DNA of 64,000 nucleotides from Tribonema minus. Taxonomy: Eukaryota > Sar > Xanthophyceae > Tribonematales > Tribonemataceae. This document shows positions 47,011 through 59,200 of this stretch, piece by piece; the stretch's first letter is position 1, and every line of letters begins with the position of its first letter. Below the pieces are notes generated by a model. That model was not told the DNA's origin and ran no database searches. It worked only from the letters and a program-made list of their open reading frames with translations. Location: positions 496,001 through 560,000 of the forward strand of contig JAFCMP010000532.1 of assembly GCA_017506865.1 (NCBI GenBank), given 5' to 3'. The translations under genes were made by a program, and so were the position numbers.

Positions 47011-48775
47011 TTCCAGCAGCGCTACAATATACCCAGCACAGTGGTTCTGCACGTACACACCTGCAGCAAACTCTAGCCCGTCGCGGCCAATCGGCGGGCG
47101 CTCAGCACCAGCTGCACCCCCGACCATGCCTTCGTACATGCCGCCCTCGTCGTCGCCACCCTCCACATTCATGACGCGAACCAGATAGTCGCCGAGCGCG
47201 CGGACGCTGCGAGCCATGCAGGCACCGACCCAGCCGCCTGCCTTAACCGCCTGACGCCACGCCTGACGCCACGCCCAGCTCGCACTGCGCCCCGCCGCAC
47301 TTGCAATGGTCTTGGTCGCGCCGATCATCGCGCGCTTGGCACCCGGCCATGACGCCTTGACCCACGGCCACGCGTAGTCGCGGACGAAGGCCATGGTGAC
47401 GGCCAGCAGGACCACCAGTAGCAGTGCGCCGACGGCCACCGCGACGCACTGCAGGAGGAACCAGAGGCCGGCCTTGAGGAAGCTGACGACGGCGGCCGTT
47501 GCGGCTGAGGCTGCGTGCAGGGCGGCCCCCGTTGCGGCGCACGCGTGGTCTTCCACGGCGTGCGCCGCGGAGGACATGCTGTTCAGGACGTCCCAGATGA
47601 GCCCTGTGATCCACTGGTAGGCGTACGTGGGCGCCATGCAGACGTGCGCGTAGGTAGAGCTGACGAGGCCATAGGTGTGCGCGTAGGTGGAGCGGACGAG
47701 TCCGTCGGTGTACACGTACGTGCTGTACAGTGCAGAGACGACCTGAGAGAATGGGGCACGGCAGAGTGACCTCTCAGGCATGCATTGGCTTGAATGGTGG
47801 TATTATTGTTGAGACAAGTGTGCCTGCCATATACAGGCAGGGAAGTGCCAGACAGTCGAAAGAGTCTGTAGAAGGAATGTTAAGCAGCTGCAGAGTAATG
47901 AACGCCGGCGAATAAATGCCCACGTGTGCTTTTGTACTGTGACAAGGCAACTAGTGCAACAAGCCCGTATGTATGGATGCGCAAGTGTATGCATGTTCAC
48001 AAGCACAAAGCTGAGATGGCGTTTGGCCACAGCATGCATTCGCCGACACTGCATGAAATCAGGCACATGCATTCTCTAACATCAATGACAGCACACGAAG
48101 TTTTGCACGCTGCTGCAAGACAATGAGGTATGAGCACTTGGCGTGCGCAGATCCGGTGGGGCACACCACATGTACTCAAACAGATGAAAACTACTGCAAT
48201 AATGGCAAACAACACATACTTAGCTCTAGAAAGGGCACACAAAGCGCGCTGCAGCGCTAGTGTCAGTGCTGCTGATAATGACAGCCCTGGGCTAGGCATC
48301 ATTGCACCAAGACTCAGCCCTGCTTTACGTACGCAGCAGGCAACGGCAGGAACTCTGCGCGCGATGCGTGCAGTGGCATGACGGTTCGCTCACTCACCCA
48401 GCAGACCACCATCCACGTAACGTACAGGCTTGCCCCAACTATGAAGTAGGGACCGACCGCGTCAGCAACACGCCGCACGTTCCACGCCCCCGCTTCGACA
48501 ACTTCAACTGCGTCGCCGCCCGCCCTCACGCTCCAGCGCCCCTGCGTCCTGCGCCACCGGCTCAGGCTGGGGCGCCGCACCCTCATGGCGCTCACCGCCG
48601 CCGTCTGCAACGCCCTGCTCTGCCGGGGGCACAGCGGGCTCACGCTCCACTTCCTCTGGGGCATCCTGATCGGCGGGCTGGGGCGCAGCGTGCCTTCCAG
48701 CCTCCGTCTCGTTGGGCGCACTCTGCCGTTCCGTCGGCAGATGGGGCACACTGGGGCCGCTCGGGTTCGCTTCCT
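47011..48775 (-). CDS. Unrecognised membrane protein, two exons seen
   Basis: Exon 48775-48398 starts after an acceptor (gccgcag) and ends at tgctgg|gtgagt. Exon 47742-47011 starts after ctctcag. The junction is phase 0 and creates one continuous hydrophobic helix, YFIVGASLYVTWMVVCW then VVSALYSTYVYTD. The first exon is acidic and Pro/Glu-rich. The second has short STYAHTYGLV repeats, an Ala-rich helix, a strong membrane segment (LWFLLQCVAVAVGALLLVVL) and a basic/aromatic stretch (ASWAWRQAWRQAVKAGG). It ends at a perfect donor (gaa|gtgagt) two codons before an in-frame stop, so a further exon is likely. The first exon changes frame near 48515-48525 by one base in a G-rich run. An upstream exon with the start codon is missing. 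The function is unknown. Confidence 0.5.
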
Positions 48776-49735
48776 CTGCGGCGCAATGCAACAGACGGTG
48801 AGGTGTGTCGTCGCGTGCTGTACGTTATAAAAAAAAAAGAGCAACTGTTTTGCGCAAAGAAGTATGCGCTCTGTGAGCAGCGCTCCCAATCAAAACCAAA
48901 GCATATTTGGAGTTGAAGTTGAAGTTTCTGCAGTCAGTGCAATGCCATCAATTGATCTGACAGGTGTACACTGCATGGCTTCTTGATACTACAGAGGCAG
49001 CAGATCATATCAAGTCAGGTTGTCAGTGATCCTCCTGCTCATTCAATATCTCGTTTCTTGCAATACATAGTCGGTCTTTCCCACATGAGTCAATGGTTGA
49101 AGTTGCTTGTTTCTCGTCAATTGTTTCCTGCTCACTGTGGCTGTCCAGATGCCTTCATGTAGGTACAATGTGTCTATCAAAGTCACTGAGCGTCCAGTGA
49201 CGCATGCACCATCTGCTCCACTTGCGGAGAACACATCAATCCTGCAGTTTTTTCAAGCCACTTTATTGTTCACACAAAAAGAAATAAAACAATGCTACCA
49301 TGTGTTTCACTTCGAATTGGCTCCCAGTTTGTTGGTGTCTGGTGCGCTGAGAGCGTTATGCGATGTATCATTCCACACCCTTCAAGGAAATTGAAGAAGA
49401 TTCCGCATGGTGGATCGCCGCGCACACATGGGTGTTTCCCCCGCTTTGCCAAGCAATATAGATGAAGTACATCATCAGCATCATGCGATGAAGACCACGA
49501 CTCACCACTCATTCAAGTACTGCTACAGTAGGTATGGCTGCTCGAGTTTTGCATGACATCACCAACCGTATGGGAATCCCACGCTTAGCGCGTTTGGCGC
49601 AAAGGCAAAACTGCGGAGGTTGGTGCTCAAGGACTCCCACGTGTGACAGATTCCCATCAACATGACACTGCAAGCACAAGGTACGACACTACTCACAACT
49701 GCCGGTGGATGTAACCATCATCCTTGCGCGCTCAC
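48776..49735. other. No supported gene
   Basis: A poly-A run at 48830-48838 (a T run on the minus strand) precedes the acceptor of the membrane-protein exon. Two AACTTCAA-type word clusters lie at about 48914 and 49098. No exon could be supported. Confidence 0.35.
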
Positions 49736-50152
49736 CTGCAGCCACCGAGCTGGGGAAGTTGCAGACCGCCTCCTGATGCTGCTGATTCACCTCACGCGCA
49801 GGTGGCGCCCCACTCCTCTGCACCTGCTGCTGCTGCTTGCGTGCCACATGCCCCATGTTCAAGTGCAGTGGAGCACCACGCCTGGCAAAGCCGAGAGGCG
49901 GCCGCTGGAGCTGCTGCCACTGCTCACTCTGCTGCTGCGCCTGCTGCTGCTGCAGCCGCTGCTGCCGCCGCTGCTGCTGCCTGAGCTGGCGCTCCTGCTC
50001 TGCACGCGTGGCGCGCTCCCATTGCTCACGCCGCTCAATATTCTCCCTTGACCACTGGTAGTAGTGGTAGATATGGTCAGGAACATGCTTCCACCAGTAC
50101 GCCCCAAGCAAGCTGCGAAACTCCTTGACCGTTGCGTCCCAGAACTTCCGCT
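49736..50152 (-). CDS. Exon encoding a Gln-rich coiled coil
   Basis: The exon lies between acceptor ttcgaaag (preceded by a pyrimidine tract) and donor gctgcag|gtgagc. It opens with an aromatic-rich segment (ERKFWDATVKEFRSLLGAYW, WKHVPDHIYHYYQWSRENIE), then a long charged and Gln-rich helix (RREQWERATRAEQERQLRQQ, repeated QQ/RQQ) and a Pro/Gly linker. The frame stays open upstream to 50327 through a Cys-rich segment, which may be coding if the acceptor is not used. The CAG repeat suggests length polymorphism. The family is not recognised. Confidence 0.5.
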
Positions 50153-50889
50153 CTTTCGAAAACAAGGGAAAGGGGCAACGGCAGATGTAAGCGGCGCAGA
50201 ACGTCTGAGGGACACAGCGACAGGAATCGCAGCAGCGCATAGACAAGCGGCACAGAGCACACGTGTTTGCAGCAATTGTTTTCATGGGCCCTGCAAGCAG
50301 CCACAGGGACTGCTTGTCGACTGACAAGCAGTCAACATATATTGTTCTTCTTTGCCGTGCTAGCCAGCAGCGACGGAAAGCACTTCAACACTTATGAACT
50401 TCAGAGACACGTAGGATGCCCGTATTCAACATTTTTATCCCACGCTGCAAGTTACATACCTCATGTAAGCTGTATGTATCCGTGATGCACTTCAAAGAAT
50501 GGCCACTAAATTTGAAAAAGTGCTGAAAATGACAAGTGGACCTCAATGCAGTAATTGGAGCAAGATGACACACACATGTGGCCGTTTGCGCAATTGACAG
50601 TTACGGCAGTTGCACTTGCCGGTTTTTACAGACGCGCTCACTTCTAGCAGCACAAACTGGTGTCATTCCTCGGTCGCATTGGCCACTTGAATGGCTACCT
50701 CTGACGGCGTACAACAACAGGCTAGAGGGCAACAGCTCGCTATGTTACCTCATGCAGTGACATGGTCAATTTCAACTAAGCAGAGGGGTAATGCCAGACA
50801 TATCTGCATCTGTTCCTGGAACGATGGACGTTTCCGCCCTTCTCTTCTGCAACTCGCTCACGAGCTCTCCCGTCCTCTGCAGACGCATA

Positions 50890-50949
50890 GTTGAAACAAC
50901 ATGAGAGGCAATGAATTGAGTTGAAACAACATGAGAGGCAATGAACTGA
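50890..50949. repeat. Tandem repeat, 30 bp x 2
   Basis: gttgaaacaacatgagaggc followed by aatga(a)ttga is present twice in tandem with one difference. Confidence 0.9.
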
Positions 50950-52068
50950 GCAGTCCACGGAGAGACACACAGCGCGCAACCACAACCTTGACACGGGCCT
51001 CATGCGTTGTCGAGAAAAACGAGCAAACGTCCGTGCGTGCAGCGACAATGGCAGTCTGTGTGCAGTATCATTGTGCGCTGGTCTGACATATGTAGAGCGT
51101 TGCATGACGACTGTCTACATAACGCCATGCATGCACACCTGCTGACAGTACCATCACTCCCAATCTCAACATGTTCACCACAGCATCATCGACACGCACA
51201 TGAGGCCACGTGCAAGTGCACGACACGTCCAGGCTGGCACAACCGCAGAGGTCTGAGGGTCTGCAAGGTATGTATGTATGACGCTGAGCCATGCCATGCA
51301 CAGGCCAGCAGACTTGCCTGCAGCACGCTCTCGCTGAAATCCTCCTCGTCATCTGTGAAGTCGACGTCACGCGCCGCAGACGTCGGTGGGGGGCAGGCTC
51401 ATCATCAGTACCATGACAGTATGCCAGCACACGTCACGGCTCGAGTGACACAGGACGCAGCAATGGGTGATCCGAACAGGGTAACCAAGACGTTGAGTAC
51501 GATGGGCGTCGATGAGATTGCCGGCAAAGGGTTGGGGGTCGAGGCGTCTGCGCTGGCAAGGGCCCTCTGCTGCCCTTTGGCTCCAAAGTGGGCATTGGTG
51601 TCGGCATGCCCCCATAATGAATAAATGCTGCCTGCTGTTGCAAGGTGCCGGTTCTTGGTGGTCTGTATTGACCTGTTGTCATGTTGGTCGCCGTACACGT
51701 CTCGTTGTGTCAAACAAGACCATAGTACGGGCTAGTCCTAGCAAACAGATTTGAAAGTTCCAATCCTGGTCCTAGTCGTTTCCTACCTCTCCACAGGTAT
51801 GACTAGCAAAGCACCAGCGATGACCACATTGCTGTGTGCTCGTGCTCCTGAGCAGATGACTAAGCACAAACGGCGATTCATCAGGTACCTGAGACAACAA
51901 TCCTCCTGCGTCTGGCAAATGTCCTCGACATGTTGCCCTGTTGGTCCCCTGTGAGCATCGCAGACACGCGCGGCATGCAATGACAGCAGAGTCCGAAAGC
52001 AGAGTGAAGATGAAGTAGCACATATGTCTCCGCCATTATATCACTTCTGTTGTATTTCTACATTGTGG
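50950..52068. other. Possible exons of an unrecognised minus-strand gene
   Basis: The minus frame at 51713-51405 contains a hydrophobic helix (STPIVLNVLVTLFGSPIAAS) after an Ala/Gln-rich stretch. Just downstream on the same strand, at about 51393-51330, an acidic piece reads AARDVDFTDDEEDFSESVLQ and ends at a GC-type donor (cag|gcaagt). Another short hydrophobic piece, SNVVIAGALLVIPVE, lies at about 51835-51790. They may belong to one membrane protein, but no phase-consistent model could be built. Confidence 0.25.
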
Positions 52069-52724
52069 CAGCTTTCTCTCCCTGGGACAGCACAACAGGT
52101 ACCACGCCCAAGGTGCGGACCAGCGCAAATGAACTGCAATGTACTGGGTACCAGTTACTTGCACAACCTGATGACGCCATTCAAAAGTTCAAAAAGTACC
52201 GCAGCTCTATACTGAAATATTCATTTCTGCATTGTTGAATTCACAGATAGTGAGTTAACTGCAGAGCAGCTAGTCGCACACGAGCTGCTACACTCGTGTC
52301 CACATGTGAAACGCGATGTGCTTGGTCAAGCAATCTCCATCACTGATAAAGTTGACTCGGCGGCCTTCATCTACGAGCAAGGCGGAACTGTACTAGGCTG
52401 CTGGTAGAGATGAACCGACTGCGATTTGCACAAGAAGCACAAGGCACAACGACAAGTGCCACCCCCTCCCACCTGTGCCCCCTTGTTGCAAAAGTGGCAG
52501 TTAGAGCGCGCAGGCACCAGCCTGCACTAGCTGGCCTTTCATATGCAGATTTGCAGCATTGGGCAAAGTCTTCAGGGTTGTCTGGTGGTGTCTGCACAGC
52601 GCAAATAGGCTCTGCTGGTCGCGTGAGCGTTCCCCCGATGGCGCTTGGGCCCTACCTGATTCGCTTACACGATCATTACAAACTATCGCCGAATGAAGAA
52701 AGACAGCACCGAGGACCTGAATGA
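52069..52724 (+). CDS. C-terminal part of an unrecognised gene, two exons
   Basis: An exon ending at 52195 (ttcaaaaa|gtaccg) joins one starting at 52251 (acagatag|t) in phase 2, giving DDAIQKFKN then ELTAEQLVAHELLHSCPHVK, RDVLGQAISITDKVDSAAFI, YEQGGTVLG. A G pair at 52396-52397 is one base short of keeping the frame. Allowing it continues LLVEMNRLRFAQEAQ through SYADLQHWAKSSGLSGG and ALGPYLIRLHDHYKLSPNEE to TGA 52722-52724, and makes the exon an exact codon multiple. The composition is balanced and soluble-protein-like with helices. The 55-bp intron is short. The exon start is approximate (several acceptors near 52069-52090). No family was recognised. Confidence 0.5.
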
Positions 52725-53029
52725 TTGGCGATGATGAACCACTTTGATAATTGAGCTTTGAATGCTTTGCGGTCAGCGAGCGCCGCCGGCCTGTTGCGCC
52801 AAAGGTGAAATAACTACGAACAATAGTTCATCTTCTCAAACGCCGTATGCACCGTGCTCACATCCAAGCGACGCGACAATGGAAAGAGCCACTACAGACA
52901 CATGTATGAACACTAATGTGCTTACCTCGCCAGGGGCCGTCTCGCTCGCCCAGACCCTCCTCCTCCTGGCTCTTTCCTGCCGAGTTGAGGTTGTGCACTT
53001 GAGCACCAGTACTGTCCGCAAACAGAAAA
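52725..53029. other. Spacer between convergent gene ends
   Basis: This lies between the stop of the plus-strand gene (52724) and the stop of the minus-strand gene (53030). A minus frame at 53021-52836 is judged to be 3' untranslated sequence or chance. Confidence 0.4.
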
Positions 53030-53303
53030 TCAGTCCAACTGCTGCCCAAACTCCTGCACGTACGTATCCTGCCTGCCAGTCTCAAGGTAGCTAGCTAGCT
53101 TAGTACAGAGACGCTTACGAAAACTCCGTTGCGCAGATCGCCGCGATATTCGACTGAACTCGCGTCCTCCTCAGACTTGAAGTTGCTTCTGTCTAACCAC
53201 TCCTTCAGCAACTTGTGGCCAGCCGCTGAGAGCTTACAGCCACCAAGGAGGGAGTAGTCAGGGCCGCGCAGACCTGCTTGCATTCTGTCGAGCGCACATG
53301 TAT
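53030..53303 (-). CDS. 3' exons of an unrecognised gene
   Basis: Exon 53303-53119 (acceptor gttgcag, donor ttc|gtaagc) encodes LDRMQAGLRGPDYSLLGGCK, LSAAGHKLLKEWLDRSNFKS, then an acidic stretch and YRGDLRNGVF. It joins in phase 0 to 53053-53030 (acceptor gtgcag), which adds EFGQQLD and a TGA stop. Upstream exons should lie toward 53500 on the minus strand and would overlap the start of the plus-strand ATPase gene. A candidate piece (QQLAHDVAQGVLAITQ) is seen at about 53465-53415. The family is unknown. Confidence 0.5.
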
Positions 53304-53476
53304 CTGCAACATCACATATTTTACCGAGTACAGTAAGAATAAATACTCGTGCCTCTCGGAGCTACCGAAAGTACAGTACTGACTTGGTACACAAAGAGAG
53401 TAACAATAAGTCATTCGAGTCTGCGTAATGGCCAAAACGCCTTGGGCGACGTCGTGTGCCAGCTGCTGAGCTGCAG

Positions 53477-53564
53477 AACGGTGTACAGGCAGCAAAACGG
53501 TGTACAGGCAGCAGCAGCGCCGGCTCAGAAGGCGACCACCACGTTTTAGAGGCGACCACCATGA
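53477..53564. repeat. Two short tandem duplications at the ATPase start
   Basis: aacggtgtacaggcagc occurs twice in succession at about 53477-53512, and aggcgaccaccacg / aggcgaccaccatg occurs twice at about 53530-53564. The second copy of the latter provides the start codon of the ATPase gene. Confidence 0.8.
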
Positions 53565-56374
53565 AGGCTGCAACAGCAGCAGCGGCAGCAGTGCTCGGTG
53601 CTATTATCATGGCCACGTCGGTGATGGCCTTCAATGCTAGTCCGCTGTACGGCCGGCGATCTGATAGCAGCATCATCAGCAGCAGCAGGTACATGTTCGC
53701 GAACACTTGTTGCACGTGCGCTTGTGTCGTTCTGAAGCTCATCAGCTTATTTCGCTGGGTAGACTTCACGTTCTTATTCTGCATGATCCACGAGTTGTGA
53801 GTATACAACTGAGGAGTGCGTTTGCTGTATGCAAAGGTTGCTGTCAAACATGGCTGATTTCATGCTTTTGCAATGCAGCAGCAGCAGGCCACGGACGGGC
53901 GTGTCCCTCACTACCTCCGGCATGTTTGATCGCGAGCACGAGCGTGCCAGGCTGGATCGGCTAATCAAGGATGAACCAAGATCCCTGATAGTCGTGGTGG
54001 GCCCCCCAAGCAGCGGCAAGTCGTACCTGTTCCGAAACACCCTGCGGCGGCAGCGGATTTGCGGCCCTATGTGTTACATCAACTGCCGCGACCTCGCAGC
54101 CACTTCTCCAGAGGTGCTAGCGGCGCATGTCGCCACGCTAGGCCTGCCCTCGTTCACCATTGGCGACCCCCGGTTCACAACTAGCTTGCCAAAGACTCTC
54201 ACAAAGCCCCTCTTGAGGTTTGCGACATCCTTTAAGGGTAGTGTGCCGTTGCCTGGAGACGCTACTAATGAAGCTACCGCGAAAGCAGCTCTTAAGATCC
54301 TGGAAGATCGGGCAGCTGCCCCGAAAGCGGATGTGCCGTTAGACCTGTCGACGGTTCTGAAAGTATACGGGGAGATGACGGCGGCCTGGGAACGGCGTCG
54401 CAAGAGGGGCGGCCTCAGAGTCGCAAAAAAGCTGCCGTGGCCGGTACTGGTGATCGACGAAGCAAACAAGCTGGAGAAATGGGGGGAGAAGCACCAGGAG
54501 GCTCTGGACGCTCTTATTAGCTTCTTCATCATGATCACCAAGGAGGTCCACCGGTGCCACGTCTTTCTGGTCACCTCGGAGTGTGGATTTGAGGCTTGGT
54601 TACAGCAACGTGAGTGCGAGATCTGCTGCGCCTGGTGTCATGCATTACAGCCCGTGTCGTGGTTTGCTTGATTCTGCTTTGCCATTGCTCACAAGAAGAT
54701 TGCTCTTGTTGCGCTGTTGCTGCTGCAGAGCCTGGCGTCCGCGACATCTTCTGTAGCACCTATGTTGTGGGGCATTTCGAGGAGAAGGATGCCAAGGACT
54801 TTCTGGAGCTTGAACTGCAAGCCTCACTGAAAAATTCAGGCAACAAAAGCACTGTTGTTGTTAGCAATGCCGACTGGCGGCAGATCTATGAGGTAAGGTT
54901 CATAAAGTCCACATCGAAACGATGTAGGTCAGGCGTTACATGTTGCTTTTGTGGGTGATGGCATGGAGGGTCAATTACTCATATCACGAGCTTAAATGTT
55001 GTTGTATGTTCTCACAAGAAGCGCCGGCTTGGAAGTTTTCACTGCATCCATGGTTTAAATAATCGCTATAATACAAGTCATCCCCGTTGTTATTGTAGTG
55101 TCACACGGAGTGCTGGCTGAAATGTCTTGACTGTTTGTTTGCTGCTGCTCACAGGTTTGTGGGGGCAACGCTGGATTGCTCAAACTCGCTGCAGGAGACT
55201 TTGGCGTGCAGTATCCAAATGGCAGCTGGCGTTCAGGTTAGGTTGCGAACAATCGCCTTGCAATTTCACCAAGCAATCAATCATTGCGCTGGAGCAGTAC
55301 AGCAACGCATACGACATTCCACAACATCATGATGCTGACATCAGAATGTGCAGCGCTTTCTGCAGCAAAATTGCCCCTCCTTGGTTTCTCGGTGTTGTTA
55401 TGATTTGCTCTTACTGCTCACTTAGCGTACACAATGAGTGCAGAAAGGGAGTTCTCGGGTGATAATAGTCACACTGCTGAGCAGTTGTTTACACGCATTC
55501 AATCCATGTTTTAGGGTGCGTCACTTGCAAGCCTGGGCTGCTAGGCCGCGGTGCACACACCGTCCACGCCGACGCCATCAACCTGCCTGCAACACATGTT
55601 TAGATAGCCATGTCAACGACAGTAAAATGCCGAGTCCATCCTTTTCACCTCCCTTCTGCGTCCGAGTAGTGCTCTTTGCCTTAAACCTCAATCACATACT
55701 ACGAAAACAAGTCTGGCAGTGTCACAATATCCTAACATCAGCAGCGACATGTCAGATTTCAGTGGCTGGCTGGGTTTGTACGTTTGGCACACCGCCATAC
55801 ATGCGGCACACAACGTGATATATATGTCCTGGTAGGTGATGTACATCAATGTGCTTGACTGTGGTTTGGCTTCTGACCAGCTCTGTTCTGATTTGAAGTG
55901 GTATGCTCACCTCCATTCCGTGTCGTTGCTGCATGTTTCTGCTCCAGTGCTTGAAGAACTGTGTAGCGCGACGTATGGGAAAGTACAAGACGCTGCTCTT
56001 CAGGGTGGTGATGACTTTAATAGCGTGCATTACATAGATGCTGCGCTGGCGCTGTTGAACAGCGCTCACAATGCCATCACCCAGCATGCTATGGAGCTCC
56101 TACTTGGCAGTCGCAACAAGACAGCTGTACACCTCGGCACAGAGGCACAGGCGCAGGCGGGGGAGCGAGTGCTGAGAGCAATCATGAAAGCCAACAGGCT
56201 TGGGTTACGGTCATACTCAGCATTGGCAAATGACATTCCCCGCGAAGCTTACGGGCCCAAGTTGGCATTCCGGTTGCCGTAGTTACAGCGCCAACGCCGG
56301 CAGACCTGTTTTCCATGAGAGTTATGCGCTCAGAGCTGGAGGCATTGCTCGTGGACTGGGAGCAGCGGCAGCAG
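53561..56374 (+). CDS. P-loop ATPase of the archaeal-ATPase type with N-terminal hydrophobic anchor
   Basis: Five exons join in phase: 53561-53688, 53879-54609, 54729-54892, 55155-55236 and 55948-56374, at least 511 residues. The start ATG follows gaccacc. Residues 1-25 form an Ala/Met-rich hydrophobic segment (signal or anchor). The ATPase domain begins FDREHERARLDRLI, with P-loop GPPSSGKS at 84-91, a YINCRDL strand, Walker B PVLVIDEANKLEK at about 231 and a sensor-like HVFLVTSE. The later exons carry VVGHFEEKDAKDFLELELQ, an IYEVCGGNAGLL motif typical of the family, and an ANRLGLRSYSALANDIP segment. At about 56257 a CCC run is one base short. Allowing it continues GIPVAVVTAPTPADLFSMR and makes exon 5 an exact codon multiple. 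The final exon beyond 56374 (donor cag|gtgtgc) is undetermined. The biological role is unknown. Confidence 0.75.
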
Positions 56375-57155
56375 GTGTGCACCCCTGTGACATGCAGCGC
56401 ACTAGCTCCGCTGTCATTTGCTGCAACACCGCACAACATTCATCGCCTTCTGCACATTTGAACACGGCTGGTATTGTGGCAGCTTGATTAATGTTGGCAG
56501 TTTGACTGATTCTGTAATCACTGTCGCATCACAACACTGCATTGATACCTTCTGTAAAGATTTGGCTGGCCTCGTGGACAGCTTGCAGCTTGCCTTTTGC
56601 TACGGCGCCAGAAAGCATTGACAGCGCGCGTCTCAACTATTTGATGTGCCGTAAGCATGGCATGATATCCAGAGCATGTCTGTGAGACTGGCTTGACATC
56701 TTGTCCATGTTGACGCAATGCAAGATGCTTTCTTCTTTTCGTGTAATGTTGGAAGTGTACCAGCACCTTTTGCGAAGCCTTGACGACCTGGCTCGAGATC
56801 GCTTGCAGTGGAGCGCGCTGCAGGCGTTGGTTGGCAACTGCTGTTTATGGGCTCAGCTCCAACGGTTATTTAGATCAAATTAGGCTTGTCTCCCATGCAC
56901 TCAGTCAAGTACTGTGTCACTTGCACGCCATTTATAAAGTGATGCTCGGGTGCTTTCTTGGTTGATGATCAATACATTCTACAAGAGTATCCATTGTACG
57001 TGTTCACTCCACAAGACCTCTCCATAATCGTTCTGTCGGAATGCCACATTCAGTCACCATGCTAACGAGTTCCTTGTCAAAACGATGTCAGCCTCACAGG
57101 TCATTGCAGCAACTATTGGCATCTTGAGTATCACGCCTTCACCCCTCTGTCCTTT
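56375..57155. other. Downstream of the ATPase gene
   Basis: It may contain the last exon of the ATPase gene. Two phase-0 candidates exist: after tgacatgcag at about 56398, and after gcgccag at about 56611 (KALTARVSTI then stop). Neither can be preferred. Nothing else is supported. Confidence 0.35.
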
Positions 57156-57300
57156 GTTTGCAACACAAGACAGGCTGGCAAACACGAGTCCAGGGGTGGT
57201 AGTGCTGCTAGTGCCAATGGCGACGGCGGCGGCAACATTAATGGCGGAGACAATGGCAAGGGCAGCGGCTTCAAAGTTGGTGACACATGTGCGATCACCC
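57156..57300 (+). CDS. Possible exon, Gly/Asn/Asp-rich
   Basis: After a possible acceptor (caacacaag) the plus frame reads HESRGGSAASANGDGGGNIN, GGDNGKGSGFKVGDTCAIT and then runs into a 14-base C tract. The composition is typical of a disordered linker and unlike the surrounding chance frames, but the opposite strand is also open. There is no splice partner. It could belong to an upstream part of the coiled-coil/CIA30 region. Confidence 0.25.
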
Positions 57301-59200
57301 CCCCCCCCCCCGTCTCCTCTCCTATGTCCCCTGGCACTGGCCCTGACTACTGTATCCCCCCTGAGCCCCCCTGAGCCTCCTGCCTGTCTCGTGATCGCTG
57401 CTAATTCCTGAGCCTGTATGGTTGTGTCGTCTTGGGTGATATGGAAGTCACCATGTGAAGAAATGCTGATTGCTGCGCTTAGCGCCATGGAGGAGATGGA
57501 CTATTGTGAATGTAAATTCAAAGTTGAAGTTTGCAGTGAATGATTAAGGTATCTGCTTCTGAACCTGAACATGCATTGTGAACTTATATATCGCTTGTAC
57601 TCTTGAAAAATGGGCTCTGTCCGGGTCCCGCCTAAGACAAATGTAGCATCCATTGCCACTTACACAACGTTGCTCTTGAGCATGCACGGCTGAAGTGTGG
57701 CTCCGTCAGTGACCAGCATCTCTAGTCTATTCATGCCGCTACCCATCGTTGACTGCCATGTCACATTTTGATTGGATGACAGCCACAGTGGATGAGCTGC
57801 TCCGTATCAACGGAGCCAAGTGCAATACATGGAAGGTCCAGTGCTACATACATGGTGCACACCGCAAAACATCCGCAACGTTCAACCCTGACCTGTCCCT
57901 GCAAGCCTAGGCTTCCAGTCAAGCAGTACGTTGAAAGCGAAGACAAAAACCAACGCATAATTGACAGTTGTACATCTTTTAGAGAATGTATGGGGTACGC
58001 ATTGGCTGACCACTGGCTGCTGCCACGTGCTGCGTGAACCCTGAAGTAGTGTGCCATGATTGTTGTCCATTCGCTAACTCAGGAAACTGCTGCATGTGTG
58101 TTGCAAGTGTGCTGCTGCTGCCGCTGCTGACTCCTTCTGCAGCAGCTGCTACTGCGCCATGTCTCTTGTGCACCGGGTCAAGTGATTGACTCACAACCCA
58201 CTTGAGCGCACGTGTACATCAATGCTGCAACCAAGGGGGTCTGAAACCCTTGCTGCAACTGCTGGGGGCGTCCAGTGGCAGCGCATGCTCACCGCAGCAC
58301 CAGCTTACCACGACGCGCTCATGCACAGTCCATTATCACACTGACTGCATTCCACCCTAATGCTCTGCAGACTCTACCTATGAGATGGCTGAGAAAACTG
58401 GGAAGTGAAGAGGCCTCAGGTGGCTGGCAGGGAGGAGGTGGCAGACTGAGGTACATAGGACAAGAAAGTGCTGCAGGACGAGAAGAAGCAGCTGCGCGAG
58501 CAGCTGGAGCAGCTTCAGGGCTGCTGCTCAAGAGGGAGGACCAGCAGCAGCAGTAAGTGTATGGCACACCATTGCCATCTACACTACTGCTACAGTGGGT
58601 CGTTGAGGGGGTATTGTCTTTCAGGAGGTAGCATGCCTGAGGGCACAGGACAACTTGCTGAGGGGGGTGCTCAAATGAAGTTGCACAAATCATCGAAGAT
58701 GCGGCAAGGCGAGGAACTGCTGCTATGTAGGAGGCAGCATCAGCAGCAGTACTGTTGAGCGCACCATGTCAGCCACACAGTTGCATTTACTGGGGGGGCG
58801 AGCACGTGAGGGGGCAAGATGGGGCATGTGCGTCGCTTGCTGGACAGCATACATATTGATGCCTGTGTGCAGCCATGAGCGTCATGCACAGGTCTCGGAT
58901 ACACGTCAGAAACTCTGCAGTAGTACAAATTCGCAGACATTGTGGCCTGTTCTCTGTGCTTTCAAGTGTTGTCTTCTTGCCTCTCAGGTGAGCTGCTGTA
59001 ATTCCGCAAGAGTTCACATTTGCACATTCGTGATTGAATTGTTCGCTTGAAGTATGGTGAGCATGCTGGTCCGGGTTACATGCACTGCCACCTGTGACAC
59101 TAGCATTAAACTTGAAGCATATGGCAGTACACATAGCTTGACTCAAGTTGTTTGTCAATCATTGATGCAGAGAGCTTTAATTTTTTTCAGGGTTGACCAC

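Noticed and set aside
58477..58760. Helical gene model needing two base slips near 58520 and 58665
   Set aside because: An alternative junction is in phase without any slip, so this site was not counted as evidence for consensus errors and no gene was called.
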